Shown here: in pieces, positions 48,241 through 57,782 of the stretch
How positions within the stretch are numbered: position 1 is the stretch's first letter
How the letters are laid out: each line of letters begins with the position of its first letter
Origin: Saccharopolyspora erythraea NRRL 2338
GTDB taxonomy: Bacteria; Actinomycetota; Actinomycetes; Mycobacteriales; Pseudonocardiaceae
Direction: 5' to 3'
NCBI RefSeq assembly: GCF_000062885.1
Contig: NC_009142.1
Span: 4,949,584 to 5,013,583 of the forward strand
DNA: 64,000 bases
Notes under the pieces: model-generated
Told to the model about the DNA's origin: nothing
The model's input: the letters and a program-made list of their open reading frames with translations, nothing else
Database searches by the model: none
Program-made: the position numbers and the translations under genes

Positions 48241-51009
48241 CTAGGCGGTCGCGGCCGGGCTCGGCGCGGCGGTGTCCCCGGCCGACCGGAGCAGCTTCAG
48301 CGCCACGGTGGCCTTGCGCGCGAGCTCGTCGTCCGAGCTGTGCGCGATGCCCAGCCGGTAGCCGAGGTGCCCGTCGGCCGGGACGGCCGGGAGCGGCCGG
48401 GCAGCGCCGGCCGCGACGCGCTCCAGCTCCGCGAGCAGGTCGGTGGCGGTGCGCCCGACGACGAACCCGATGCCGTCCTCGGCTGCCGCGTCGCCGCCCT
48501 GCGCCGGTTCCTCGCCCTGCGGGGTGAGGCGGACCTGGTAGCCCTGCGGACCGCCGTCGAGCTGCGGGGTGCGCACCCAGCGGGCCTCCCCCGACTTGCC
48601 CATCCCCGTGACGGCGTCGAGCATCTGCAACGCGCCCTGGGCGCCGAAGTAGAACGGCTCGCCGTCCGGCCGTGCCGACGCGTCCACGCTCGCGCGACCG
48701 GCCTCGGTGATCACGCCGTGCACGTACTCGTCCTCACCGACCTGCTCCAGCGGCTTGATGACGAAGAAGACCGCGGCTTCGGCGGGCACGAGCTCCCCGG
48801 TCTGCTGCCCCGACTCGCGGATGCGGCGGGCGAACAGCTCGGTGAACTCCGGCGCCAGGTTCGCGTGCGCGCCGCCCACCAGCGCGACCGGGCACTCGCC
48901 CTGCTCCAGGTACCGGGCCGCGATGTCCAGGGACGCGCCGAAGGAGCACGCGTCGTCGTCCACCACCAGTCCCGGTCCCCTGGCGTCGAGCAGGTTGCAG
49001 ATCCGGCCCGCGACGATGTTGTCCATGTAGCCGGGAAGCGCGTTCTCCCGCGTCGCCGGGATCTGCGCCAGCACCTCATCCGTGCAGGCCGCCGCGATGC
49101 GGTCGCGGGTGGCCTGGTCGAGCGCCTGGAACTCGGGGACCTGTTCGAGCGCGCTCAGGTACTCCACGAGGCGGATCCGCAGGTTGCGGGTGAGGCCGGC
49201 CTCGGTGCCGCAGGTCGCGCCGATGAACACCCCGGCGTCGCGGCGCGCATCCTGGTCGAGGCCGGCGTCCTCGAACGCCTGCCCCGCCGCCATCACCGCG
49301 AGCAGCTGGGAGCGGTCCAGCTCCGCCACGACGCTCGGCGGGAGGCGGTACTGCTTCCACGGGAAGTCCAGGTCGTCGATCACGCCGCCGCGCCAGGTCC
49401 GCTCGGCGTCCCAGACCCCTTCGGTCGTCCGGTGCCAGCGGTCACCCGGGAACCCGGTGACCCCGGCGCCGGCCGCGCGGTCCTCGTCGAACTCCGAGAC
49501 GTCGACGGCGAACGGCGTGACGCAGCCGACGCCGACCACGGCCAGCGGGCCGAACCGGCGGTCGCGTGCTTCGGCCTCGGCCGGTCGGTGGTGTTCCGGC
49601 TCGTACTGCTCCAGGCAGACACTGCTGTTGACACCGCCGAAACCGAAGGCGTTGGACAGCACCCGGCGCGGCCGGTCCTCGCGCCGCGCCCACGTCTCGG
49701 GGCTGGTCGGCACCCGGAACGGCGACTGCTCCAGGTCCATCGACTCCCGCGGCGCGGTGTAGGAGTGGGTCGGCGGCAGCGTGTCGTGCTCGAAGGCGAG
49801 CAGGACCTTGATCAGGTTCGCCATCCCGGCCGCGGAGAAGGTGTGGCCGGTCAGCGCCTTGACCGAGCCCAGCGTCACCTCCTGCTCCGGCAGCGGCCTG
49901 CCGTCGAAGAGGTCCTTCAGCGACTCGACCTCCACCTGGTCGCCGTGCGGCGTCGAGGTCGCGTGGGTCTCGATGTGGTCGAGCTCCTCGGGCCGCACGT
50001 CCGCCAGCTCGAGCGCCCGGCGCATGGCCGACACCTGGCCAAGCGAGGACGGCGCGTAGATCGCCTTGCCCTTGCCGTCGCAGCGGGTGGCGATGCCGCG
50101 GATGACACCGGCGATGCGGTCGCCGTCGCGGACCGCGTCGTCGAGCCGCTTGAGCACCACGGTTCCCACGCCCTCGCCGGGGATCAGCCCGTTCGCGCTG
50201 GCGTCCAGCGGCGCGCTGTGGGTCTCGGAGAGCCCGCCGATCTTGGCGAAGGCGACGTTGCCCGTGACGCTCATGTTGCCCAGCGCGCCGCTGGCCAGCA
50301 CCGTGTGGTGGGTGCGGTCCTGCAGGTAGCGCACCGCCACGTCGATGACGGCCAGCCCCGCCGCGCACGCGGCGTCGCACACCAGGCCGGGCCCGGACAG
50401 GCCGAGCACGCGGCTGACCGCCTTGGCGAGCTCGACCTCGAAGACGTTGGTCGCCGACACGCCGTCGGGGTCGGGGAAGCGGGCGTGCACCGCGTCGAAG
50501 AAGCCGGCCTCGATCGCGTCCCGCTGCTCCGGGGCGAGCGCGCGGAACGCCTCGTCCTCGTTGACGTAGGGGAAGATCTCGCGCGCCTTGGCCGCGATCG
50601 AGGTGTCCAGCAGCAGGTCGTCGCCGAGCATGTTGCCGACGAACAGCGCGGTGCCCTCGGCTTCCAGCCGCTCCGGTGTGCAGCCGGCCGAGGTGATCGC
50701 ACGCAGCGTGGTGTCGAGGATCATCAGCTGCGTCCGGTTGAGATCCCCGACGGCGTCCTCGTCCACTCCCAGCAGCTCGGCCGGGAACCGGTAGTCGTCG
50801 ACGAAACCGCCGAACTTGCAGTAGGTCTTGTCCTCGGCACCGCGGTCTTCGGCGTAGTACTTCTGCCATTCCCAGCGCCGCGGTGGCGGGGTCGAGATCC
50901 CACTGCGGCCGGAGAGCAGGTTCTCCCAGTACGACTCGGTGTCGTAGCCGTCCGGCGGGAACACGCAGCCGTACCCGGTGATGGCCACGGGCTCGAAGTC
51001 GGTTGTCAC
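48241..51009 (-). CDS. Iterative beta-ketoacyl synthase with chain-length-factor-like second half
   Basis: A 922-residue protein with two ketosynthase folds, as in the KS-CLF pair of PfaC from polyunsaturated-fatty-acid synthases but without dehydratases. Unit 1 (about residues 5-470) has the active Cys near 215 in [12 protein letters not shown], His in [14 protein letters not shown] and Lys/His in [15 protein letters not shown]. Unit 2 (about 485-900) keeps a Cys in [14 protein letters not shown] but shows neither catalytic His motif, so it is probably a chain-length factor. GTG 51009 follows AAAGGA. It works with the AT-ACP-KR-DH protein encoded just upstream. Confidence 0.88.
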   Translation of the reverse strand: MTTDFEPVAITGYGCVFPPDGYDTESYWENLLSGRSGISTPPPRRWEWQKYYAEDRGAEDKTYCKFGGFVDDYRFPAELLGVDEDAVGDLNRTQLMILDTTLRAITSAGCTPERLEAEGTALFVGNMLGDDLLLDTSIAAKAREIFPYVNEDEAFRALAPEQRDAIEAGFFDAVHARFPDPDGVSATNVFEVELAKAVSRVLGLSGPGLVCDAACAAGLAVIDVAVRYLQDRTHHTVLASGALGNMSVTGNVAFAKIGGLSETHSAPLDASANGLIPGEGVGTVVLKRLDDAVRDGDRIAGVIRGIATRCDGKGKAIYAPSSLGQVSAMRRALELADVRPEELDHIETHATSTPHGDQVEVESLKDLFDGRPLPEQEVTLGSVKALTGHTFSAAGMANLIKVLLAFEHDTLPPTHSYTAPRESMDLEQSPFRVPTSPETWARREDRPRRVLSNAFGFGGVNSSVCLEQYEPEHHRPAEAEARDRRFGPLAVVGVGCVTPFAVDVSEFDEDRAAGAGVTGFPGDRWHRTTEGVWDAERTWRGGVIDDLDFPWKQYRLPPSVVAELDRSQLLAVMAAGQAFEDAGLDQDARRDAGVFIGATCGTEAGLTRNLRIRLVEYLSALEQVPEFQALDQATRDRIAAACTDEVLAQIPATRENALPGYMDNIVAGRICNLLDARGPGLVVDDDACSFGASLDIAARYLEQGECPVALVGGAHANLAPEFTELFARRIRESGQQTGELVPAEAAVFFVIKPLEQVGEDEYVHGVITEAGRASVDASARPDGEPFYFGAQGALQMLDAVTGMGKSGEARWVRTPQLDGGPQGYQVRLTPQGEEPAQGGDAAAEDGIGFVVGRTATDLLAELERVAAGAARPLPAVPADGHLGYRLGIAHSSDDELARKATVALKLLRSAGDTAAPSPAATA

Positions 51010-51154
51010 GCGGAAGTCCTTTCGTGTGTCGCCTCGCGGGCGCGGACGCGCTCGGCGCGGGTCAGCCGGCCGGAGCGCCGGTGGCGAAGTGGCCGGCATC
51101 GGACGGGGACCCGGTGCGGTCACCACGCGGCGACCGCACCGGGCTCGGATGGCG

Positions 51155-54100
51155 TCAGCGCCGCGGCTCGACAGCGTCCTCGGCGACCTTGGTCAGCACG
51201 AGGTCGGTGATGTCGCACAGCAGCCGGCCTGCGTCGTCGATGATCTGGGTGTCCACGTGGATCGGGACCTCGGCCGAGGTCTCCATCCTGGTGACCCTGC
51301 TGAACGCGTAGACCCGCTCGGTGGGCAGCGGCGAGCGGTGGAACCGCATCGTCCCGATCGAGACCGGCACGCAGAACCTGCCCGTCTCCTCGTAGATCCA
51401 CATCAGCGGGGCCCGCCACGCGTTGTCGATCACCGTCGGCATCGCGCTGAACCGCGGTGAGGTCCCGAAGGAGAACAGCCCCCTGTTGTGCGGCACCACG
51501 ATCTCGCCGACGACCGACGAGTCGCCGGTGGAGCGGACCGACCGCACGTGGCGGAACGTCGGACCGAACAGCAGGTGCCGGGACGTCCGCTCGTAGAAGG
51601 ACTCCAGGTCCATCTCGCGGCCGTCGGCCAGCAGCTCCGGCACCGACACCGCCGGCTCTCCAGCGGCCGGCGCCTGCTCGGCGAACCAGTACCTGCCCCG
51701 GGAATGCAGCCGGTCGGCCTCCAGCACCCGACCACCGGGACCGACCAGGTCCGAGCGGATCTCGGCGGAGACCTGCGTGCGGTCACCACCGTCGTCGGAC
51801 ACCTCGGCCCGGACCGAGAGCGTCAGCGGGAACTTCGGGTTGTCCTTGACGAACCTCAGCAGCTCGACGTCCTCGGCCGCCACCAGCGACCCGCCGGGCA
51901 CCGCCAGCCCGCTCGCCTCGGCATGCGCCTCGACGTGGAACACGGCGGGGAAGGTGCCCGCGCCGCGCACCGCGTGGTCCTCCAGGTACAGGTCGACGTC
52001 GCCGCGCAGCCGCTTGGCCGCGTGCACCGACGAATCGCCGCGGTGGTGGACCTCGTCGAGCAGCGGGTGGTTGAGCCGGTCGGCGACGTGGCCGGTGGGA
52101 CCGACCGGGGTCGCGATCCGCGCCTTCTCCTCGTCCAGGGCGGCGTCCATCCCTCCCCAGCTGTTGGTCCCGATGTCACCGCTGATGAAGGTCTCCGGGT
52201 CGAACCCGCCGTAGGAGAGCTCGCGGACCAGCGTCTGCACGCCCTCCTCGATGCCCACGAAGCTCATGCCGCGCTGACCTTCCTGGACCTTGCGCACCGA
52301 GTCGTCGGTGGCCATCCCGGTGCCCACCCACGCCGTCCACGCGATGGTGAACATCCGGCTGCCGGGCAGGATCCGGGCCATCTGCGCCGACATCTTGGGC
52401 ATGACGTCGGCGGCGGCGGTGTAGTCCACCTGGCCGTCCATGCCGATGCGCCCGAGGATCGAGCCGACCAGCGCGACGAACCGGGGCTCGTCGGCGGAGA
52501 CCGCCCGCCAGAGGTTGTACGCGCCGTTGACCTTGATGCGGACCAGGTCCAGCGAGTGTTCGAGGTCCTTCTTGTCCGCGGTGCGCAGGGACTGCAGGCC
52601 CGCCCCGTGCAGGACGCCGGTGATCCGGCCGTGGCGCAGGCGGATCCGCTCCATCGCCTCGGCGACCTGGCCCGCGTCGGCCACGTCGCACTCCTCGTAG
52701 GACACCTGCGGGTTGTAGGCCCGCAGTGCCACGAGGTTCTGGTACAGGGAACGGCGGTTGAGCAGCCTGCCGAACTCGGCGTTGACCTCGGCCGGGGTCA
52801 GCGAGGGGTTCTCCTTCTTGGCCCGCCGCATGTAGTCCGCGCGGTAGGAGGAGAGCTCGTCGTCGTCGAGGCCCAGCCATTCCTCGTCACCGCCGGGCAT
52901 CGGCGTCCGGCCGAGGATCACGACGGTGGCGCCGTAGGCCGCGACGAGTTCCTTGGCGCACTCGTAGGTGATGCCGCGAGAGCCACCCGAGACCACCACG
53001 ACGTCGTCGGAGTCCAGCCGCAGCGGCTCCTGGAGGTCGTTGTGCTCCAGTTCCTGCGGCATGACCAGGACGATCTTGCGAGTGCCGTCGGTGTAGGCCA
53101 CCTCGACGTTCGGCTCGGTGGTCGTGACGATCTCGTCGAACAACGCGTGCGCCACCGCCTGCGGCTCCTGCTCGGTGAAGTCGACCACCTTGGCCTTCAT
53201 CTCCGGCAGCTCGAGGGCGAGGCTCTTGACGAAGCCCGAGGTGAGGCCGCCGAGGGGATCGAGGGCGGAGGCCGACTCCAGGCCGAAGCACCCGCCGACG
53301 GCGGTGGCCGCGAAGTAGCCGCCGTCCGAGCCGGCCGCCGCCAGGCCGGGGTAGCAGGCCTTGGCGGTCAGCAGCTCCACGGCCATCCGGGTGTCGACCT
53401 CGCGCGTCCAGCTCTCGACCGGGGCGTCCAGGGTCGACTCGCCCTCCGAGGCACCTGCGAGCTGGTACAGGTTGATCACCACCTGCACCTGCTCCAGTTC
53501 GTCGCGGGCCGCGGCGAGCGCGGCCTCCAGCCGCTGGGGGTCGGAGAGGTCGACCTCGGTCGCACCGTCGATCCCGGCACCGGCGGAGCTGATCACCCGG
53601 GTCCTGGCACCGGCGTCGGTGAGCCGGGGCAGCAGCTCGCGGCAGACCTGCCCGCTCCGGTCGGCGATGACCACGACGCCCTTGCCGGACAGGGAGAAGT
53701 CCGGTTCCGCGCTCGCGGCCGGCGGCCGCTCGACCGCCACCGGCAGGTAGCGGTGCGTGACGGTCTCCAGCTCGCGCTCGAGAACCGGCGTGTAGGCCGG
53801 ACGGGTCGGCACCTCCTCGGACACCGCGGACGGCGTCCCGCCGGACTCGGGCAGGTCCGCCACGGCGATGAAGTCGATGACCTTGCGCAGGGTGTTGACC
53901 TCCGAAAGATCAACCTCCACATCCGCCGAAATACCGAAATGCCCCCGCACCGCGGTCAAAACCTCAACCTGCTTCACCGAGTCAACACCCAGATCAGCCT
54001 CAAGCTCCAGATCCAGCTCCAACAACTCCAACGGATAACCCGTCTTCGCCTGAGCCGTCTCCAACACCACACCACTGACCTCGGACACATCCCGACCAAC

Positions 54101-55861
54101 CGGGACCACCTCCGACGAGGCCCCACCAGCGGCAGGCAGATCCGCCACAGCGATGAAATCAATCACCTTCCGCAGCGTGTTGACCTCCGAAAGATCAACC
54201 TCCACATCCGCCGAAATACCGAAATGCCCCCGCACCGCGGTCAAAACCTCAACCTGCTTCACCGAGTCAACACCCAGATCAGCCTCAAGCTCCAGATCCA
54301 GCTCCAACAACTCCAACGGATAACCCGTCTTCGCCTGAGCCGTCTCCAACACCACACCACTGACCTCGGACACATCCCGACCGGCCACCGGCGCCGCACC
54401 TGCGGGGGCCGCCTCCTCCACGGTGTCCTCGACCGGCGCCGTGGCGGTGGGCAGTGCCGCGACCTGGTCGAACAGGTCGCCGAGCGTGATGTCGCCCTCG
54501 ACGGTGCAGGCGTCGACGCCCACGCCGAGGTGCTCGCCCAGCGCCCGCACGATGTCGGCGCGCACCCGGCTGCTGAACCCGAGGTCACCGGCCATCCGCT
54601 TGCCCACCCCCAGAAGGGCCGCGGGATACCCGGTGTGGCGCGCGACGACCTTGAGCAGCGCGTCGGCGTCGACGGTGACCGCCTCCGAGGTCGGCCCGGC
54701 GTTCGCGGGCTCGGCCACGTCCACCCGCTGAGCGGACTCGGACACCTCCGCCCGCTGCCCCTGCCACAAGCCGTGCACCTGGGCGAAGGTGATGAACCGG
54801 CGCACGCTCTCGACCGCGCCGACCGAGTGCACGTTGGTCGGCACCGACACCGCGTCCCGGCCGTCGAGGATCCGCTGGACCAGGCCGGACAGGATCGGCT
54901 TCGGCCCCACCTCGACGAACGCGCGCACGCCCCGGTCGTGGATGCGGGTGACCATGTCCTGGAAGCTGAACGGCGTCACCAGCTGCCTGGCCAGCAGGGC
55001 CGGGATCCGCGCGACGTCGTCTTCCCCGTAGTAGTCGCCGAAGACCGTGGACAGCACCGGAACCTGCGGCAGACGCCAGTTCAGCGACGCCAGCGTCTTC
55101 TCCAGGACCGGCACGGCCGGGGCCAGCAGCTCGGAGTGGAAGCCGTGCGACACCGGCAGCCGGGTCGTCTCCAGACCGGCCTCGCGGCACCGCGCGGCGA
55201 ACTCGTCGAGCGCGCCGCCGTGCCCGGACAGCACCGTCTGCGCGGGCGAGTTCACCAGGCTCCGGGTGACTCGCAGGTCGCCGGTGCCCGCGATCACCAG
55301 CAGCCGCTCCAGCCGGTGGCGCGCCTGGTCGTCGTCGGTCTGCACGCTCAGCATGCCGCCGCGGTCCTCCGGCTCGATGGCCTTCACCGCGACGCCGCGC
55401 CCGTGCACCGCCACGACGCCCTCCTCGAGCGAGAGCGAACCGGCGGCGACCAGGGCGCTGATCTCACCGAGGCTGTGCCCGACGAGCACCTCGGGCTCGG
55501 CGCCCAGCTCCACCACCAGCCGGTGCAGCGCGATGCTGGCCGCGAAGATCGACGGCTGCATGACCTCGGGGTCTTCCAGCTCGCTCGCCGCGTCGTCGGA
55601 GAACACCAGGCCGGTGAGGCTGCGCCCGGTGAGCTCCCCGTAGGTGGCGTCGACCCGCCGGAAGGCGTCGTCGACCACGGGATAGCGCTCGGCGAGCCCG
55701 TCGAGCATGCGCGGGTACTGGGCGCCGTGGCCCGGGAACATCAGGCAGCTGCGGAGACCGTCGCCGGGCGAGCCGAGGAAGATCCCCTGCATCTGCAGCT
55801 TGTGCTGGACATCGGGCGGGAAAGCGGTCGCGGAGTTCCGGCCCGTCGGGGTCGTTGTCAC
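51155..55861 (-). CDS. PUFA-synthase-like PKS subunit: AT-ACP-ACP-ACP-KR-DH
   Basis: A 1568-residue multidomain protein. Acyltransferase (about 35-350) has FPGHGAQYP and the active Ser near 130 in VGHSLGE. Carrier 1 (about 385-470) has an unusual GFSS where carriers normally have G-x-DS. Carriers 2 and 3 (Ser near 532 and 627 in LGVDSVKQVE) are identical over about 68 residues. Ketoreductase (about 650-1200, catalytic half from 940) has SGGSRGITYECAKEL and the Ser/Tyr pair in VGSILGR and DYTAAADVM. Dehydratase (about 1260-1568) has DHAVRGAGTFPAVFHVE and VIDNAWRAPL. No ketosynthase is present; KS is a separate protein. Start GTG 55861 with AAGGAG, 17 bases after the oxoamine synthase stop. Confidence 0.88.
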   Translation of the reverse strand: MTTTPTGRNSATAFPPDVQHKLQMQGIFLGSPGDGLRSCLMFPGHGAQYPRMLDGLAERYPVVDDAFRRVDATYGELTGRSLTGLVFSDDAASELEDPEVMQPSIFAASIALHRLVVELGAEPEVLVGHSLGEISALVAAGSLSLEEGVVAVHGRGVAVKAIEPEDRGGMLSVQTDDDQARHRLERLLVIAGTGDLRVTRSLVNSPAQTVLSGHGGALDEFAARCREAGLETTRLPVSHGFHSELLAPAVPVLEKTLASLNWRLPQVPVLSTVFGDYYGEDDVARIPALLARQLVTPFSFQDMVTRIHDRGVRAFVEVGPKPILSGLVQRILDGRDAVSVPTNVHSVGAVESVRRFITFAQVHGLWQGQRAEVSESAQRVDVAEPANAGPTSEAVTVDADALLKVVARHTGYPAALLGVGKRMAGDLGFSSRVRADIVRALGEHLGVGVDACTVEGDITLGDLFDQVAALPTATAPVEDTVEEAAPAGAAPVAGRDVSEVSGVVLETAQAKTGYPLELLELDLELEADLGVDSVKQVEVLTAVRGHFGISADVEVDLSEVNTLRKVIDFIAVADLPAAGGASSEVVPVGRDVSEVSGVVLETAQAKTGYPLELLELDLELEADLGVDSVKQVEVLTAVRGHFGISADVEVDLSEVNTLRKVIDFIAVADLPESGGTPSAVSEEVPTRPAYTPVLERELETVTHRYLPVAVERPPAASAEPDFSLSGKGVVVIADRSGQVCRELLPRLTDAGARTRVISSAGAGIDGATEVDLSDPQRLEAALAAARDELEQVQVVINLYQLAGASEGESTLDAPVESWTREVDTRMAVELLTAKACYPGLAAAGSDGGYFAATAVGGCFGLESASALDPLGGLTSGFVKSLALELPEMKAKVVDFTEQEPQAVAHALFDEIVTTTEPNVEVAYTDGTRKIVLVMPQELEHNDLQEPLRLDSDDVVVVSGGSRGITYECAKELVAAYGATVVILGRTPMPGGDEEWLGLDDDELSSYRADYMRRAKKENPSLTPAEVNAEFGRLLNRRSLYQNLVALRAYNPQVSYEECDVADAGQVAEAMERIRLRHGRITGVLHGAGLQSLRTADKKDLEHSLDLVRIKVNGAYNLWRAVSADEPRFVALVGSILGRIGMDGQVDYTAAADVMPKMSAQMARILPGSRMFTIAWTAWVGTGMATDDSVRKVQEGQRGMSFVGIEEGVQTLVRELSYGGFDPETFISGDIGTNSWGGMDAALDEEKARIATPVGPTGHVADRLNHPLLDEVHHRGDSSVHAAKRLRGDVDLYLEDHAVRGAGTFPAVFHVEAHAEASGLAVPGGSLVAAEDVELLRFVKDNPKFPLTLSVRAEVSDDGGDRTQVSAEIRSDLVGPGGRVLEADRLHSRGRYWFAEQAPAAGEPAVSVPELLADGREMDLESFYERTSRHLLFGPTFRHVRSVRSTGDSSVVGEIVVPHNRGLFSFGTSPRFSAMPTVIDNAWRAPLMWIYEETGRFCVPVSIGTMRFHRSPLPTERVYAFSRVTRMETSAEVPIHVDTQIIDDAGRLLCDITDLVLTKVAEDAVEPRR
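53892..54097 (-). repeat. 206-bp perfect direct repeat, unit encoding carrier domain 3
   Basis: These 206 bases are identical to 54177-54382 at a spacing of 285 bases, encoding the core of the tandem acyl carrier domains. Identity is complete at the DNA level, including third positions, and then drops sharply at both edges. The segment uses more A/T-ending codons than the surrounding gene. Confidence 0.95.
54177..54382 (-). repeat. 206-bp perfect direct repeat, unit encoding carrier domain 2
   Basis: Partner of 53892-54097. Perfect identity means very recent duplication or ongoing gene conversion between the two carrier-domain cassettes. Confidence 0.95.
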
Positions 55862-55878
55862 GTCGGGACTCCTTGTCC

Positions 55879-57069
55879 TCAGGAGAGAATGCCGTGTCGC
55901 TTGCCCGCCTGCCCCAGCAGCTCCAGGGCGCGGTCGATGGTCTCGTCGTCCATCGCCGCCGACACGTTGGCGCGGAAGCGGCTGGTGTTCTTCGGGACCG
56001 CCGGGGGCAGCGCGACGGTCACGTACAGCCCGTCGTCGATCAGCTCGTTGGCCAGCTTCAGCGCGACCTCGTCGTCGCCGATCATGATCGGCACGACCGG
56101 CGTGACGCTGCCCATCACCTCGTAGCCCAGCTCCAGCAGCCCGGAGCGCAGGCGGGCGGTGTTGTGCCAGAGCTTCTCGATGCGCCAGGACTCGCGCCGC
56201 ATGAGCTCCAGCGACTTCAGCACGCCCGCGACGGTCGGCGCCGGCAGGCTCGCGTTGAAGATGTAGGCGTGCGAGGTGTGGCGGATGTACTCGATCAGCC
56301 GCGTGGAACCCGCGACGAAGCCGCCCACACCCGCGAGGGACTTGCTGAAGGTGCCCATGAGGACGTCGGAGCCGATGCCGAAGTGCGCGGCGGCGCCCCG
56401 GCCGCCGTCGCCCAGCACGCCGACGGCGTGGGCCTCGTCGACCATCAGCATCGCGCCGTGCTGCTCGGCGAGCTTGCTGATGCCGTCGAGCGGGGCGATC
56501 TCGCCGTCCAGCGAGTAGACGCCGTCGACGACGATGAACTTCTTGGCGGCGTCGGCGTTGCGCTCCAGCACGTACTCCAGCTTCTCGATGGAGTTGTGCG
56601 CGAAGATCTTCACACTGCCTTCGGCCAGCCGGCACCCGTCGAGGATGCTCATGTGGTTGAACTGGTCGGTGATGATCACCGTCTCGGAGTCGCACATCGC
56701 CGAGATGGCGCCGAGGTTGGCCAGGTAGCCGGAGCTGAACAGCGCGACGGCCTCGGCGCCCAGCCACTGCGACAGGCGCTCCTCCAGCTCGTGGTGCAGC
56801 TTCGTCGTGCCGTTGCTGAGGCGGGCCCCGCAGGTGCTCGGACCGAACTGGTCCAGCGCGTCCTTCATCGCCCCGGCGATCTCGGGGTGCTCGGCCAGAC
56901 CGAGGTAGTTGCTGGTGCTCAGCATGATGACGTCGCGGTCGCGCAGCCGGGACCGCGAGGCCTGGCCGGACTCGAAGGGCGGCTCGAGGAAGTACATTCC
57001 GTTGTCGCGGGTCTGGCGGACCCAATCCGCCACAGGCGCGATGGTGCGTTCGTACGCTTCGTTGATCAC
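55879..57069 (-). CDS. PLP-dependent alpha-oxoamine synthase
   Basis: A 396-residue enzyme of the alpha-oxoamine synthase family (AONS, KBL, ALAS, serine palmitoyltransferase). These join an acyl thioester to an amino acid with loss of CO2. The PLP Lys is at about 243 in MGTFSKSLAGVGGF; Asp/His at 211/214 in MLMVDEAHAVGVLGD; the ring-stacking His in TDQFNHMSILDGC; STSNYLGLAEHPEI and LSNGTTKLHHELEERLSQWL near the N-terminus. GTG 57069 is chosen, since its upstream GGAGAGG fits and the length is usual. It probably releases the PKS chain as a 2-amino ketone. Confidence 0.88.
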   Translation of the reverse strand: MINEAYERTIAPVADWVRQTRDNGMYFLEPPFESGQASRSRLRDRDVIMLSTSNYLGLAEHPEIAGAMKDALDQFGPSTCGARLSNGTTKLHHELEERLSQWLGAEAVALFSSGYLANLGAISAMCDSETVIITDQFNHMSILDGCRLAEGSVKIFAHNSIEKLEYVLERNADAAKKFIVVDGVYSLDGEIAPLDGISKLAEQHGAMLMVDEAHAVGVLGDGGRGAAAHFGIGSDVLMGTFSKSLAGVGGFVAGSTRLIEYIRHTSHAYIFNASLPAPTVAGVLKSLELMRRESWRIEKLWHNTARLRSGLLELGYEVMGSVTPVVPIMIGDDEVALKLANELIDDGLYVTVALPPAVPKNTSRFRANVSAAMDDETIDRALELLGQAGKRHGILS

Positions 57070-57402
57070 GTGACCAAATCCCTCTCCGTGCGTTGACCGT
57101 TCGAAGGGAGCCGTTTCGCCGGTGTACCCGGCGGCGTCGTCGGCCTGGAACGTGTCAGCCCGGAGTATTTCCACGCATTCGCAGCGCTATGCCGCGGCTA
57201 TCATAGCGAGGTGCGAGGTCGAGTTGTGCGACGTTCGCCCGCGCGACGGATCTCTGACACGCGACGGGCGTTGCGCGGAAAGCGAATTCCCTGATAACCA
57301 CGCGGCGGGAGTTGACCCGGATTCGCTCTTCCGGCCGTTGACAGACTCATTGTTCCGACAACGAGCGTTGCGCAGGAGCGTTGCGGGACATTCGGGACAG
57401 CC
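57070..57402. promoter_or_regulatory. Divergent promoter region of the PKS cluster
   Basis: About 330 bases between the oxoamine synthase and the SARP promoter. The direct repeat GAGCGTTGCG occurs at 57363-57372 and 57376-57385 (13-base step), with a further GGGCGTTGCG upstream near 57267-57276. These could be SARP-type binding repeats, although the usual step is 11 or 22 bases. No gene is apparent here. Confidence 0.45.
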
Positions 57403-57430
57403 TTGACGGCTCGGCCGAGTCCTATACCCT
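57403..57430 (+). promoter_or_regulatory. Putative sigma-70-type promoter of the SARP gene
   Basis: TTGACG at 57403-57408, a 16-base spacer and TACCCT at 57425-57430 fit an actinomycete housekeeping promoter. The start would be near 57437, giving a leader of about 340 bases before the SARP start and containing a small ORF. Confidence 0.5.
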
Positions 57431-57590
57431 GATGGCCGTTCGCACAACGGAATGCAGACCCAGACCTCTGCACAACCTCCGAGGCCGCCGGTCTTTAACA
57501 ACCCGATATCCCAGCGGACGTTCCGACGGTGCAGCGTCCTCGAAGGTCCAGCATTCGAGACGACTGGACAGGTGAAAGGGGTCCCCCAGC

Positions 57591-57782
57591 ATGACGCTCC
57601 TGCGGGTTAACCCGAGGACCCGCATCCCGGACCGATCCACATGTGCACCAGCCTTCGGTTCCGCGCCGCGCGCGTCGCGCCTTCCGGCGAGTGCACCGAG
57701 CGGCCGGCGGTGCCGCACGAACCGGGCCTTCGAGGAGTCCGCGCCGGGGTTCCCTTCGCACGTCACCGGATCCGGCTCATGA
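57591..57782 (+). CDS. Upstream ORF coupled to the SARP gene (63 aa)
   Basis: ATG 57591 follows AAAGGGG at a good distance. The 63-residue frame ends with TGA at 57780-57782, which overlaps the SARP start (TCATGATG). The peptide begins MTLLRVNPRTRIP and is Ser/Arg/Pro-rich with no family match. It may act as a translational leader controlling SARP, or it may be chance. Confidence 0.4.
   Translation: MTLLRVNPRTRIPDRSTCAPAFGSAPRASRLPASAPSGRRCRTNRAFEESAPGFPSHVTGSGS

Noticed and set aside
51488-56125. 1545-codon open frame on the plus strand opposite the PKS gene
   Set aside because: It is the reading-frame shadow of the real minus-strand gene, a common effect in high-GC DNA. It is rich in His/Arg/Gly/Asp and shows no domain, while the opposite strand has complete PKS motifs.
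57363-57385. SARP heptamer repeats with canonical spacing
   Set aside because: The direct repeat GAGCGTTGCG steps by 13 bases rather than 11 or 22, so it is only mentioned as a possibility within the promoter region.
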